From Paracentrotus lividus (Eukaryota > Echinodermata > Echinoidea > Camarodonta > Echinidae), in the NCBI GenBank assembly GCA_940671915.1, contig CALNVZ010002974.1:13839221-13903220 (forward strand): a DNA stretch of 64,000 nucleotides. The letters are read 5' to 3'. Shown here piece by piece: positions 24,684 through 37,317 of this stretch (position 1 is the stretch's first letter; each line of letters opens with the position of its first letter). The notes beneath the pieces were generated by a model. It saw only the letters and a list, made by a program, of their open reading frames with translations. It was not told where the DNA came from and ran no database searches. The position numbers and the translations under genes are program-made.

Positions 24684-24732
24684 AACCAGGTCACAAGCAT
24701 AACCATTATATTTCTTCAAATATGACCTGGTT
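24684..24732. promoter_or_regulatory. Perfect 10-bp inverted repeat carrying nuclear-receptor half-sites
   Basis: AACCAGGTCA (24684-24693) and TGACCTGGTT (24723-24732) are exact inverted copies separated by 29 bp. Each contains the AGGTCA half-site recognised by many nuclear receptors, but the spacing is far larger than in standard response elements. It may instead be the stem of a hairpin or the ends of a tiny foldback. Confidence 0.25.
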
Positions 24733-27700
24733 TAAATCAAACCTTTTTATATGTCTAATTAAACTCATATAAACTTCAGGGAAAAGAATAACACCAAATT
24801 TTTTACCATAATACTTGAAGACAGAATAAATTGGTATATCTAACCTTGATCAAATGACTACAATTTGAGGCAAATTCAAAACAAAAAAGAAGACCATTGC
24901 AAAACAAATTAGTGAGACAAAACCTTGCTAAATTTAACTAGAGATACAGACAATGACGGAAAGTTGTGAAACAACAGGATTGCCAAAGAAACTCCAATAT
25001 TAAAATAGAAAAAATTCTAGACAAGCAAATTATTTCTTAAAGTTCTTTTAGAAATTTTCTTTACAAGACTTAAGCAAGGGACAGCAACATATTCCGAAGG
25101 GGGAGGGGGAGACAGAATGGATAAAATAGTAGTGAATTTTACTTGCTTCAAATCTAAGTCAGGAACTTTTAACCAGTTTTTACAGTATATATATCCCAGG
25201 ACTGAAAGTGGGGGGGGGGGGGTGTAGGACAGAAGGGAATATACAGAACACAAGCTAATTACTCGAAATTTCAGGCAGCAGATATTTACTAGTTTTTACA
25301 CGTTACCTTTAAAAAATATTACAAGACCCAGGATAGAAAGATATTGGGTGGGTGTGCGACAGAATGGATTTGGATTTTCTAAACTTGAGTGTGAAGGTTT
25401 GTTTCCACCCTAAGGCTCAGCGGGGATAGTAAAGGAAGTTAGGACCTTTGGGTGAACCAAAATATGTAGGTGGACACAATGATATCAAGGAAGCCGTTAA
25501 GGCAAGAAAGTGATTGTGACAGACACTTGTATACCAAGTGTTTGTACAATAAAATTACATAGCTATGTTAAAGCAGTATAAACAGTACTATACGGAGATG
25601 ATTTAGAAGCAATTTGAAAGTTAAGAGATATCATGAATTTCATGCCGTTATGTACAATCCTTTACAACAATAAAGAATAAGGTATGGTTTTCTAATATTT
25701 GGTATCATAATGAAATTGTTAAACACTTGAGGATTGTTTAGCAAAGACTTCATGAAACCTAGAATCATTTCTCAGGCAATAAGCCATATATGCTAAAGTT
25801 CAATAGTTCAAATTATATAATCTCTAAAGAAATATATTCTTTCACTTTTCTTCAGCATACATTACTCTCACCTTTTCATTTAATACAAAAAGTCAGATAC
25901 AAGTTTCTCTGCATTTCCTGTACACTTTCATTTCATTCCAAATAAATGACAAAACTCCTTCATTATGAAACACAGTATTTGGCAAACAATTCAGAACCAG
26001 ATCTTGTGCAACAAGGGTCCAGACAATTTCCCTCAACCGCATTTCCGAGGGTTCTTGGTTGGCCTGACAGGAACCTCACGAACGCCGCGGCCATTAAAAC
26101 CGTTTCAAAGAAATTTACGACAACTGACATTATCAGCCGCAGAGGGGTCGAGGTAATCCTAGTAATTACCCATGATCATAAGAAGAGCAGAGACAGGGCC
26201 TAAATTGTTCTGGACGTAATATGGAAAGAAAGCTAGAATAAGCCGTTGACAAAACTTCTCGGCCTTGGCTAGTTAGATGGCGGCAACTCCATTTATATTT
26301 AATTTGGTTGTGGCGTTGTTGCCAAATTCATTTGGGACAGTCGAAAGCCCTGTTCAGACAGACCATCTCAAAATATTCATCGTCTTAAAATAAACATCAA
26401 TTTACCATGGAATAGCAAGTGGAAGAACAAAACATAGCCGCAAAATAGCTACAACAGACGCCTACAAGGACTCCATGATTGATGAGTTATGATATATAAT
26501 TTAGAATTTAAATAACGTTTTTAATTCTTTCATATTTTACTTTAAAGTGGTTAATTGTGTATAGTCTGAATGAGGCTACAGGTTTATCTGCAGAAATAAA
26601 GCTGTATCTAGACGAATCAAGACGTGGAAATGATGGCGGTATTTAAATAAGAAGTGGCAAATTAAGTGGGAAAAGAAGGCGTATTGTGGGCGAGGGACCG
26701 TGGGGTCAGGAAGTGCAAATATCCTGGACATCCAAATCGTTCAACAAATAGGCAACGATTTTCTCCCCTTCATGCCAATATGCGGTCACGGTCAACTTCA
26801 CATGCATTATATACAGCGACTGACAATTGCAAGTATACTAACTGCCATAGCCTAGATAAGATGAAAGTTCATGATAAAAATGTTAGGTTAAGCAAATCAT
26901 CACAAGCTGAATTCTTACGTATCTCACCAATCATTTTTGTATGCGCATTCTGCAATTCATAAAAATGAAGAGAAGACAAAAGTAGAAAAGACAAAATAGA
27001 CACACGAAATCGCATAGACGAGGAATGTATGTGAAAAAATAAAGTGAGAAATCAAAAAATAAGAAAATGACCAAAATTTCAACTCAACAAAACAATGTTG
27101 CCTGTTTGAAAGACATCATTTTTTTTACGGCCCTTCATTCATCTACCAATACTCAATCCCATGCGTTTATCTTATCTTTCAGATCATCTTCCTCACACAA
27201 ATTTTTTCAGGTCAAAATACTATTTTTCTCCCTCTAGACGCGGCCCTGGTTCGTGAAGCAGAAATAAAAAGCATGTCACACACATTCTCTGACATGAAAT
27301 AAGCAAATAAACATGAACTCAATAAAGGGCAGTTACCCTGTATTGCCATTCCCTAATACCACTTGCACTGGACGGAATCCAATTATACTTTGCTCACACC
27401 TTTAGTCCCACCTATATCTTTTTGTGTGATCTCGATAAGAAATGTAGCGGTAGCCTCCCATGGGTTAAGCCATCACTCGGGGCGACACGGGCAGCTATCT
27501 GTCGGGTGAAAAAAGGTCTCAGCTGATTCGCCAGCACATTTGGCTTTACATTTTGTGCATGTATTTTTTTTAAACGATGCTGAGATTTACAAGCTGAACG
27601 CACACATCACGCTGGTTAAACTAACATACCTAATTTCATGCTTGCATCAGACTAAGGTCCAAACTACTGTATCTAATTAGAATTGATGATTGCCGTATGG

Positions 27701-28100
27701 AAAATGTACTGCCTTACAAATAAAATGGTTATGCAATTTGGATATTATGATCCTTTTATGCATTTAAGTTCACATCCTCTTTCTTCTTCATTATTTGAAA
27801 ATGATTTCATATAATTTCCCCTTTTCATTTGTTTATGTCTTATTTCTTTTAAAAACAAATATGGAATAAGTCTTAAAAATACTTACAATCAATCCTCAGT
27901 TTGAATGATGTTCGTTTGACCCACAATTGAGGTCTTTTTCTGAACCAATGTCTGTTGTTCTGTTTTCATTTTAATTCCCACCTTCAAAATTGATCAATTC
28001 ATTAAAATATATTATCAAATTTAAGATTCATTTCATTCATATTCACATTCCTTTATAAAAGTATATATTGTTCATGGAACATATTGACTTATCAATCGAT
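24733..28100. other. AT-rich DNA with one GC-richer island, no gene recognised
   Basis: A G-run lies at 25210-25222. The stretch 26020-26165 is clearly less AT-rich, with GAACGCCGCGGCC, and carries two overlapping plus-strand frames (25946-26203, 25965-26156) without any recognised motif. It could be a conserved non-coding block or an old exon. The frame at 26666-26962 also has no motif. Confidence 0.4.
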
Positions 28101-28520
28101 CTCTCTCTCTCCCGTGTTCTTTAATCCATCAACCCATTGGCGTATAGGTTTCATTGATAAATTGTGACCTCATATCCATTCATCTATCTACGCAGCCAAT
28201 CACAGTAGGAAGATACCTCCCTGTCTCCATCTCAACCTCCTTCATTCTTAACACAATCCATCTATCATTTATCAAGTTTCCATCAATTTCCCACTTATCA
28301 AACCATCTTTTCATACATTCATACATCTATTTATCCATTCGGCCATCCACGCATTATAAGTCCATCGTGGCCGGACGACATTTCCCAAAACATCTGCCCG
28401 TGTTTAGATAATCTTGCAAAAATAGTTTTCAAAAGGAAGATGCACTCTATCCTTCTCCCCATCTCTCTCCGTCTCTCTTCCTTAATGTCCTACATTTCCC
28501 TCTTCTAGCACCACCGAACA
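28101..28520 (+). repeat. Pyrimidine-rich stretch with degenerate CATYYAT words
   Basis: A short CT tract (28100-28113) is followed by many ATCCATC, CATTCAT and CATCTAT words up to about 28350. The plus-strand frame here (28154-28411, Ser/Ile/His-rich) is a by-product of this composition. Confidence 0.5.
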
Positions 28521-29960
28521 CCAGATAGAGCCGATGGACGAAATGTGCCCCTGCTGTAAAAACCGCCTCCAGATATTATCTTTGGAAACATGCGTGTTGC
28601 CGGTTATGCCCGCTCACTTCTTCCTGCAATTACAACTATCCCATTCATGACATTATCTCGATCAAATGCACGATGTATATTTCAAATGGGGATATATCAG
28701 ATAACTCCTCTTCGATATGTTTCGCTTGGAAGTTGACATCAAAACATTATTTTGATACCCTCAAATAATATTATTGAAGGATGGAGAGATCATATTTATA
28801 TGAAAGGGGGAGGACAGGCCAATTATTATATTGGCTCTCCTATAGAGTGTATTTGAAGTAGGTTAAGTCCACCTTTCCATGTGACAGACTGAAGGCTCCC
28901 CCTCCGTGAAGAGTATATAGTTACTACGGTTTCCATTCATGGTTTTTCATCGAGTTCATTCAAACACAACATCACAGAAGAAAAACAAACTGGCAAAAAG
29001 TGGTGTAACTTGGCATCATATTACAACTCTGCCAGGCCCCTATATTACTTCAATCAAGAAGCGTTTTAATTAATGTTTTTAATAACTCCCATTAATGTTC
29101 TCTCTCACTAACTGCCAAATAAAATTTTTGGATGCTTCTTCATATCAATTTTCCACAAAATGGCTGCTTGTTACACAATTGTAAATGGTAACAGGAACAT
29201 AATATATACAAACTAAATAAAATATTCTCATGTTTGATTACAAATACAGGAATATAGAGAAGTTTGCTATTATGTAATGCTTCTTCACTTTCAGTCTATG
29301 GTATACATTTTTTTAAAAATATAAAACCTACAGATTTTGTTTTACATTAATATTTCACAAAACATTGCATCTGTATTTAAGAGCAATGTTAGATTTTGAA
29401 TGTTTGTGTTTCATATTGATTATCTGAGCGAAAGTCTTTCCAGAAACAAACCTCTGCAGAAGTACATCTATGTTATCCAGGAAGACAGTTAGGCTTAACA
29501 TACACCTGCATGGGATCTAGTTAGTCTTCAAAAAAAGTTGGAATAAGGAAAGGGATTATTTTCCTTATTTTCAACCCCCTCCTTTCCCCCTCCCAACAGC
29601 CAGCTCTCAATCTCAAAGGAAGAGAAGATTTACAAAATTGTATGCAAAACCCGGAATAATGACACCGAAGTTTTTTGGAGGGTACCATGCTGAACATTTA
29701 ACCTAAATCTTCCTCATATGCACAAATAAAAGAGTGTTTGTCTTGAATGGAGGCTATATTCATAAAATTGAATGTAGTGCTTGATGTGTACAAGGATGAA
29801 AGCATGTGGATAATGAGAGCAAAGGTTGACATCAGTAATCATCAATTAACACACTCTGAGGCACGAACAGGTCAACACCTATGAACGAGTTTTTCCTTCG
29901 TCAGCTCCTCATCACAAGCGATACCTGTGTAATTGATATTGATGACTCGAGGTCTCTTCA
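28521..29960. other. AT-rich DNA, no gene recognised
   Basis: No frame of interest and no repeat end were seen. Confidence 0.5.
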
Positions 29961-30150
29961 ATCTTTACCTCTCTCTTGCTCTCCCTCCACCCCCTATCTC
30001 TCCATATTTCTCCCTCTCTATCTCTCTCACACACTCTTATCCTATATGTAATCATCACCTTCTCTTCATCTCTTTCTCTCTCTCTCTCTCTCAATACCGT
30101 TTTTTTACTGCCATATTCGTCTCTTTAAAAAATCTCCTTTTCTCTTTTTA
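29961..30150 (+). repeat. CT-rich tract
   Basis: CTCTCT blocks recur, with the longest uninterrupted part near 30073-30093. The short Leu/Ser-rich and Glu/Arg-rich frames on the two strands derive from it. Confidence 0.8.
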
Positions 30151-31366
30151 TTTCTCTTTATTGCTGTTATAAAACATATCAAAATTCATCCTCCTTGATA
30201 ACATTAAGACGGTAAAGTCTTAAATTGTTCAGGGTGGGGCGTTTGTTATAAACCAATTCCATAAGTTTTCTTATAATCTTAGACATAGCATAATGATAAT
30301 CCGTATACGAACTGAAAGTAATTCTCCTTGGATCATAACTAAATCATTCTCATCAGTTTCATAGATAAACATCCTGTCACAGACAATAATCTACCCCCAA
30401 AAAAAGGTTAAGCATATCTTTAGAGCTTTTTATGTTCCATACTCATTTAGATTTCAGAACCTTCAATTTTCAGAATCTTCAATGCTATTAATCTCTACTT
30501 TGAAAAGTTGAGCTGTAGAATAGAAAACAAGTAATACTACATAAAGTTCTAATCTTACACCCTAAATGTATCGCTATGGTAACATAAGTAATCAGTACAT
30601 AATGAGACAGTCTGTGGAAGAGACTAGCTCATCCGGGGCGGGTGGGAAGTGAAGTTAGCATCCATTTCCATCTGACCTCCTTTTTCCTTCAAAAAATACC
30701 ATCAAATCCTCTATTTCTTCTTAAAGTTAACGAGGTGTTGTGTACAGAATTACCTGCAGTGTGTCATCAACGTGAGGAGAGGAACCGCTTCTTGAAAGAA
30801 CCGCTAATGCTAGGTGATAAACATCAATCTGTGAACCGTGCTTACAGACAAGTAGGTGTTGAGGAATCCATGTTCAAGAATCTCTTTCACTGAGACTAAA
30901 CCTGATGGTTTAATGTTGAGTATGTGTTTGCATAGTGCACATTTTAAAGCAGTAGCTGCATAGTCTTAAACTCACTGACAATTACATCATAGGATTTGGC
31001 CTAATCATTCTTTCGGGTTTGAACTCTCTCTTTAACCCCATTATGCCTATTTCTGTACTCCACGACTATAGTTGATAGGAGCTGACGAAACATGTACTTA
31101 GCCACATTTTGTAAAAAAAATCCTCTTCTGTTTACCTTACAAAAACCCTATCCTCTTATCGCACTAATCCCTCCGAAGTGTAATTGACCCCCTTTTCCTT
31201 TTATTTTTGTTTTCAAGACAACACCATAGAAGGGAGATATTCATTAGCTAAATTGGTCAGGCAATCATGACCTTATCCTAAGGACATGTAACATGGCAGC
31301 GTTCACACAAGAATATACTTTCCAGACTTAAATCATATGTAGTTAGAATCATTTCTTGTAATGTAA
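30151..31366. other. AT-rich DNA, no gene recognised
   Basis: The plus frame at 30642-30893 lacks a recognised motif. No repeat ends were seen. Confidence 0.45.
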
Positions 31367-31590
31367 TCTATATAATAAAAGCCGAAGCCGAAGGACCATA
31401 AAACGGAGAGCGGCCACTGCCCGAAAATGGGTAGTACCCGTTCTCACGTGTTGTGCGGGTGATGCGCAGTGAGACCCTACACAGCTTCCATCGTATCTGT
31501 ACTGCATGAACGCGTGAAATCTAACGCTTTCACCCTCTATATTCTTTGGGTATCGAGGTTTGGTACGAATGTTTGTCGCCATCGTTGTTT
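31367..31590 (+). mobile_element. Possible Helitron 5' end (truncated or undelimited)
   Basis: TCTATATAATAAAAGCCGAA begins at 31367 directly after an A, matching the 5'-TC terminus and A/T target of Helitrons; the AT-rich start followed by a GC-richer body also fits. The body has a doubled GCCGAA word and a small hairpin, GGGTA/TACCC, near 31428-31440. A 3' CTRR end preceded by a hairpin was not confirmed: the GCAGA/TCTGC hairpin near 31711-31727 is followed by CTAT, which does not fit. This is a suggestion only. Confidence 0.3.
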
Positions 31591-34010
31591 TTTTAGTTTC
31601 AACACTTTGCTCAACAAATCACTTAACAAAAAAAGCAGTGCAACGTGACATTCAGAAGTCATAAAATAGGACCGTTTGGATGCAATCTCGCCATTTTCGA
31701 TGAAAAACTGCAGACGGAATTTCTGCCGATCGATCGCTATAATCTATGGTGTCCTTAAGAAAGCAATATTAATATAAAGTGATAGAGTAAAAGAGCTATT
31801 CTTCAATGCATAAGGGAGTACCTCACAGAGAGGCGAATGTGCACAGTGCCATATACATAGAGGGTCTAGTCTACTCCATTTCAGTAAAGTGCTTGCCTTA
31901 CAAAGCAGTAAAAAAGAAAAAAGGAAAAAGAAAATACGCCATGTTGATACCTACTGTTCACAGAGTTGCTAGACTCTCACATCAAAACAGCTCATTATTA
32001 AACATGATAAACATAATTACTGGTGTTGAAAAAAAATGTCTCTGTAACTTAATATCATTTATCAACACTAAGTGTGGATTGAATTCGATGAATAGTTGGT
32101 TTAACTGTATGTTAAAATACAGTATCTCAATAATACGGAGACTAGGCTTAGCTCAAGGTCTTTTCTTTCATGTTTCAATAATCAAACACCTCCAACAACA
32201 ATCCATTCACACGAAAACACACACTTAATTTCTGGACTGATACCAAAATCTCCGCTGAGAACACTGCAGAGTCCAGCCTCTAAATCACCTGGAGACAACG
32301 TCTCATGTTTAATTCATCTCGAGCAAGGATAATATAGCGATTAAGAGGACTGAATTTCCGTAAGCCATTAATATATCATCTTTATATGGACCTTTATAGC
32401 GAATGGCTAGTCTAGGGATGATAGCCTCACGCCTTCTTCATCAATCATGCACTACTTCTGGTGTATCATCACGTTGTCATTGTACGGCCAAATCGTTGCA
32501 ATACGGTTCTGTTCATAATTTGAGATCTTCTTTGCTATGTCAATTTAATGAGGCGTCTTGAAGCATAAATAATTAATCGTAAAGGAGGGTACTACAGAAA
32601 AAAAAAATCTTCTTGCCAACTTTCCCATTATATAACTGTTAAAATTATCAGAATTAGAATGGATTTATTTTGAGATGCTTTAGGATGACCATTAAATTTT
32701 GTAAGCCAGAATTTATAAGCAAATATAATTTGTGCAAATGAATTTAATCCACAATGCTTCTAACAGGTCTCAATACTATTTTTGTCTTGGTGAGGCACTT
32801 CCAGACATTTCAAGTTTTCATTAAACAGATAGTTATCCTAAATTTCTTAAATTCTTCCAAATGATAATGGGAGATCAACTAATTTTTAATTTTTGCATCA
32901 AATTGGAAATGAACACCTTAACTTTTTGTATAACTCCAAATACCAATATCATGTCAAACACAACTGGAACTGCACACAATATAGGTGAGCAATTTTTTAT
33001 TGACAGCTCCAAAAGTTCCAATCATGAAAGAACTTACAATGTAAATTAAATCAATCTACAGGATCAAAATTTACACCATATGATAGGAATATGTTGCCAC
33101 TTCATTCAAATCTGTAGTAACATCTGATTCTTAGTATTACATTCACAACAATTAATTCATGATATTTTGAAACATGAGATACTAAACATCACTCAAAATT
33201 TGACAATTGGTTAATCATTTTTTTAAAGATAAAAGCTGACCATGTTTACACCATACAATATATTCCAAAATAAACTTAATCTGTCGCTTATAAATGTAAC
33301 TGCATTTAGCACATTATATTGTCTGGTTTTAGAGTCAGAAAGCTGTTATGGCTGGGTTAAATGTTAACAGCTAACACCTTTTTGTTGCTCAGAAGAGAAT
33401 AACATGCATTGTTTCATAACCACAGAGGGATAACTACAAACCTCAATTAATCCTGGTAAGTGACTAAAAACTGACAAGATAAGCTCTATCTAATTGAAAA
33501 TTTAAAATCATGGAGGTATAACTTCAAACTTGATGAGCTTTTGGTGGTAAAGCGATGTCCTTCCGTATTACAGCTCTCATCTATTTGATTCAGGTTGACA
33601 GCTTTCAGACCGGTAGGAATTTGGAAGTAATCTTTTTGATTTAGAATTTGAGCCTATGCTGAAGCATCTGTCTATCTGTCATGCTCGTAACAGGCGTTAT
33701 TAGCAAGCGTGTGTATGTATAGTGTTTGGGGCCAGAAGGGCGTTAACCATGCGCTGAAGTATGTGAATTAATGCCATTTTTGCTCTAACCCTATAATCAA
33801 TCCCGGCTATAGTACAGGTTATTATGTGATTGGATAATAACCTTTTAGCATGGACATTAAAGCTGGTGTATAGTTTCGGGAGTAAGAAAAAATAATTTTG
33901 ATTCGCATTTAGATAAATTATGAAAGATTGAATCCATTAACAGTAATAAAGCAAATTATAGGACTTGAAATCTTGTTTTAGTGTCTTTATTGCATAATAT
34001 AAGTATAAAA
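31591..34010. other. AT-rich DNA, no gene recognised
   Basis: A 140-codon plus-strand frame (31806-32228) is long but Lys-, Ile- and Asn-rich, has no motif and no splice-bounded conserved core; I treat it as chance. Nothing else was recognised. Confidence 0.4.
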
Positions 34011-34465
34011 AAGCTAAGTCGGGGATCCGACTCATGTCAGCGCTTACGTGGAAAACCAATGGGGATTCTCTTGTGTGCGTGTTACACACAGATCGTTCGC
34101 ATTATTCACGCCGTAACCTCCGGCGTGCGAAACTCTCAGCAGAGGTCTAAACGGCAGTTACATTACCCTTCATTCAAAAATTTTCAATGAAATTCATCGG
34201 AAATAATTAAAGGAATGTCACAAGATCTCTCACACATATCTTTTAGTGCTATATGGACAACATGAGACTATATTTGATCGGTTTTGTGCCAATTCCTTTT
34301 TTGTTACCAAAACTTTACACCAGGTTTAATACCTGAAAGAAGAAAAACTTGTAACAAGGAATTATAGCATGTAGAATATTTAGATTCTCATAAAATAAAG
34401 AGAGATACAGCTTGAGAAAGGGAGCTAAAAAGAAAAACATGGTTAAGAGAGTTATTGATGGATCA
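34011..34465. other. No gene recognised; less AT-rich patch at 34011-34160
   Basis: The patch includes a GTAACCTCCGGCGTGCG block and a 69-codon frame without motif. It could be a conserved non-coding block or an old repeat. Confidence 0.35.
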
Positions 34466-34535
34466 TTAATTAAGAGAGAGAGAGAGAGAGAAAGAGAGAA
34501 AGAGAAAGGGAGAGAGAGGGAGACAGAGACAGAAC
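34466..34535 (+). repeat. (GA)n microsatellite
   Basis: GAGAGA tract with AAAGAGAAAG and GGGAGAGAGGGAGACAGAGAC interruptions. Confidence 0.85.
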
Positions 34536-35370
34536 CTACAAAACAAGTGTAATCTGTTTCCCACCTACATTAAACACTATTTAGAAAAGTAGTGTTCAAA
34601 GTGGTATAAAAATGTGTGTAATTTCAGAGAAATTGTTCCAATATGAAAATCCCAATGTCATCTTTCTGAACAGATATCAAAATAGAAAAAAAAGGGCAAT
34701 TACACACCAGAAACATATGGCATATGATAATAAACAACCATTATCGCTGTCACTGATTATTAGCACAACGAATGGGTCGATGAGTGTAATGCTAATAGAC
34801 GATTTATCTCAATTCTCAAATTACATTCATCAATCAGTCAAATTGGGTCATTTCAATTGATACCAATTCTATAGATTTACCCTAAAAATAGAGACAACAC
34901 ATTCTACAAAATGATATGGATTAAAGTTGATTTCATCTTTTATCTACCCTCCCCCATTCTCTCTTTCTCTCTCTCTCTCTCTGATTGGATTGGAAATAAA
35001 GAGAAAAATTTGGTCACTTTAACAGAAATATCAATGAACACTACAATGTATGTCCAAATAACATTATCATGACAGTATCATGTCACCTTTCATTAGAAGA
35101 TGCAATGTCAGGCAAGCTTCACATCAACATGGCAATGATTTATCTATCCATGTCTTACAATTAGGATGAATAAGTAATTTTACTTTATTCAAGGCAACCA
35201 CTGACCTGAGCAAATCATCATTTAAAAAAAAAATATTAAAAAAAACAGAAAAAAGAACAGTCACAAAGACAACATTTTGTCATGTGACACGAGTCGTATA
35301 AGTGCATGAGGTTAATCTACTTAGTATATGCCTCATACACACTCATGTGACTTTCTAATACTAACTTGAT
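34536..35370. other. AT-rich DNA, no gene recognised; (CT)n at 34959-34981
   Basis: A (CT)n run lies near 34959-34981 and an A-rich stretch near 35221-35256. The plus frame at 34612-34860 has no motif. Confidence 0.45.
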
Positions 35371-35560
35371 GCACAGGTTGCCTAGTGCACGTCCAGTAAC
35401 AATATTGTATTATTGCAAGGCGGTAGGGATTCTTTCATCTTTAATTAGTCTAAAAATTGATCGTACTTGGATCAAGCTAATATGGGCAAGACGACCTTGA
35501 CGTGTTTATCGCTGGTCAGTGAGAAGGCCGTTCTAATTCAAGTATTTCCTTTCCCAACGG
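35371..35560. promoter_or_regulatory. Motif-dense candidate cis-regulatory block
   Basis: Within 190 bp there are facing Sox-type sites in AACAATATTGTATTATTG (35399-35416), a homeodomain-type CTTTAATTAGTC (about 35440-35451) and CGACCTTGACG (about 35491-35501), whose complement is one base from the ERR/SF-1 site TCAAGGTCA. The block is also less AT-rich and less repetitive than its flanks. Short motifs are common by chance, so this is a hypothesis. Confidence 0.2.
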
Positions 35561-36430
35561 TCCTCAAAATGTCACAAAAATGAAAGGCCTCTGTATCAGA
35601 ATATATTAAAACATTAAACTACTGTGACTGTTTTCCAAATAGCTTCCTACAGTCCTTAATATTTTGAGAGAATCGATACAAAGGAATTAAAAACTAGCAT
35701 AAGTAGCTGAAATCTCTCATATATCTTGAATATATCTACAGGCCTTCAGTATCAATCTCAATTCTGACCATAGCCCTATTAATGATAATTTCAAAAAATA
35801 GATCAACAAATATAAAAACATTTCATTTGAATATGGGTTAATAATTCAAAAGATGAAAGTAACAGGAATTGATGATTCAGATTCACCATTTTGAAATTAC
35901 TTGTACAGACAGGTATATCAGTCTGAACTCCAAATACCTTCTTCAAAAAGTATTCTATACCTGTTGCCTTTAACCTATAATGCAATGAATAATTTGCAGA
36001 GTCACTAACTCACAAGACAAACTACATAATGACCTAACAGCTAAAGGTAAACAACATGGTCTCCCGGGAGAAAAGGACCTAATTTGGCCAGGAAAAAAGG
36101 AGAAGATAGCGAGAGCAGAAGATGTCCCAGACCGGCAATTATGCTATCTTCTAAAAAAAGCTACAATTATTGAATTGAGGAATCGTTGGCGGTTTTAAGG
36201 TGCATCACTATCTCCAGGGTGAAATTTGATTTATTCCGGTCTTTACAGAAAAGTGTGTCAGAATGCTGTGACTGAGCTTAATGAGTTAAAGGAAGGACCG
36301 GCTGTTCAGTGTCATGAATGAGAGTTTAGTCACCTTTTGGGGAAGAATATGGCACTTTGTCAACAATTTTTTTTTATTATTAACCAAATTTAATTTTCAA
36401 AAAATATTATTAAAATGCAATAAGATGTAG
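35561..36430. other. AT-rich DNA, nothing recognised
   Basis: No frame of interest, repeat end or motif cluster was seen. Confidence 0.45.
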
Positions 36431-36436
36431 TAGGCT

Positions 36437-36581
36437 ACAGTGCAGATCAGACTTGAAAATATGGGGGGGGGGGGGGGCTGCTGAAAGTTTCTGATTTTAA
36501 CATGAAGAGTCAATGCATGTTTTCAACATAAAGGGGGGGGGGGCACATGTCCCCTGCGCCCCCGCCTGGAATGCGCCACTG
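36437..36581 (-). mobile_element. hAT-like terminal fragment (CAGTGGCG...) with long G-runs
   Basis: Read on the minus strand, 36581 leftwards begins CAGTGGCGCATTCCAGGCGG and continues with GGGGCGCAGGGGACATG. CAGTGGCG(T/C)A-type ends are typical of hAT-related elements. A CAGTG at about 36438-36442 could be the other end, which would make a ~145-bp unit, but an 8-bp duplication is not visible. The unit holds two G-runs, G15 (36463-36477) and G11 (36533-36543), which could form G-quadruplexes and are prone to assembly error. Confidence 0.45.
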
Positions 36582-36626
36582 TAGTTCTCCTGCACTACGA
36601 TGAGATGAATAACTAGACTCTGATCC

Positions 36627-36700
36627 CCCCCAAAAAAAAAAAAAAAAAAATAAATAATAAATAAATAACAAATAATAAAATATAAAAAAATATTTACAAA
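36627..36700 (+). repeat. A-rich tract with (AAAT)n
   Basis: A C-run is followed by A18 and AAATAAATAATAAATAAATAAC. This is a simple-sequence or retroposon-tail-like tract; no body was identified. Confidence 0.7.
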
Positions 36701-37294
36701 TTAAATCCTAGGAAATGAATTAGTATTCTATATCTAAATTAGATCATATAATATACATACTGTATGTGCAATTAACAACAATGATTACAATTATTTAACA
36801 AATCATTTCTGATGATCAACTTCCAATTTGTATAAATAAAAGGTACCCATTTGTCCCAACCAGGTACTGGTTGCAAACTTGCAAATTAGGTGACGTGGTT
36901 TGCAAAAGTCCACAGACTAACCACAAATAAGAAGGGTGAAAAACATCATCCTATAGGGAATGTTTGTAGGTGCACTATTACTGGCAAGTTCATTCATTCA
37001 AACCGCACTGCAGGAATGACAGATTTAAGTAAGGGGGAAAGTGTGAATTTGCCTGAGAGGGAAAAGATGAAATGAATGTGACCCAGAAAATCACTGAAAA
37101 AGAGTGTAATGTAAGGGCTTTCACACTTCCCTTAACGTTCATTTTAAAAACACATATTGCACTTTGGTCATTTTATTGCAAATCAAGATAAACTTAAGCT
37201 TAAAAGTCATTCATAATTGTTTAATTATAGAGTAATTATACGATTGAGCAAAATTTACACTTTTAAGCATTTGAATATATGGTAGGAAGACATA
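36701..37294. other. AT-rich DNA, no gene recognised
   Basis: The word GGTACCCATTTG at 36842-36853 (complement CAAATGGGTACC) is a weak, partial match to the repeat core seen at 11.2 and 48.7 kb. The frame at 36890-37075 has no motif. Confidence 0.35.
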
Positions 37295-37317
37295 TTTTTT
37301 TTTTTTTTTTTTTTTTT
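37295..37317 (+). repeat. T23 homopolymer
   Basis: Twenty-three T residues are followed by GTTGTTG. No associated retroposon body was seen. Confidence 0.8.

Noticed and set aside
31806..32228. 140-codon plus frame
   Set aside because: No domain, a Lys/Asn/Ile bias expected from AT-rich DNA, and no exon-like boundaries.
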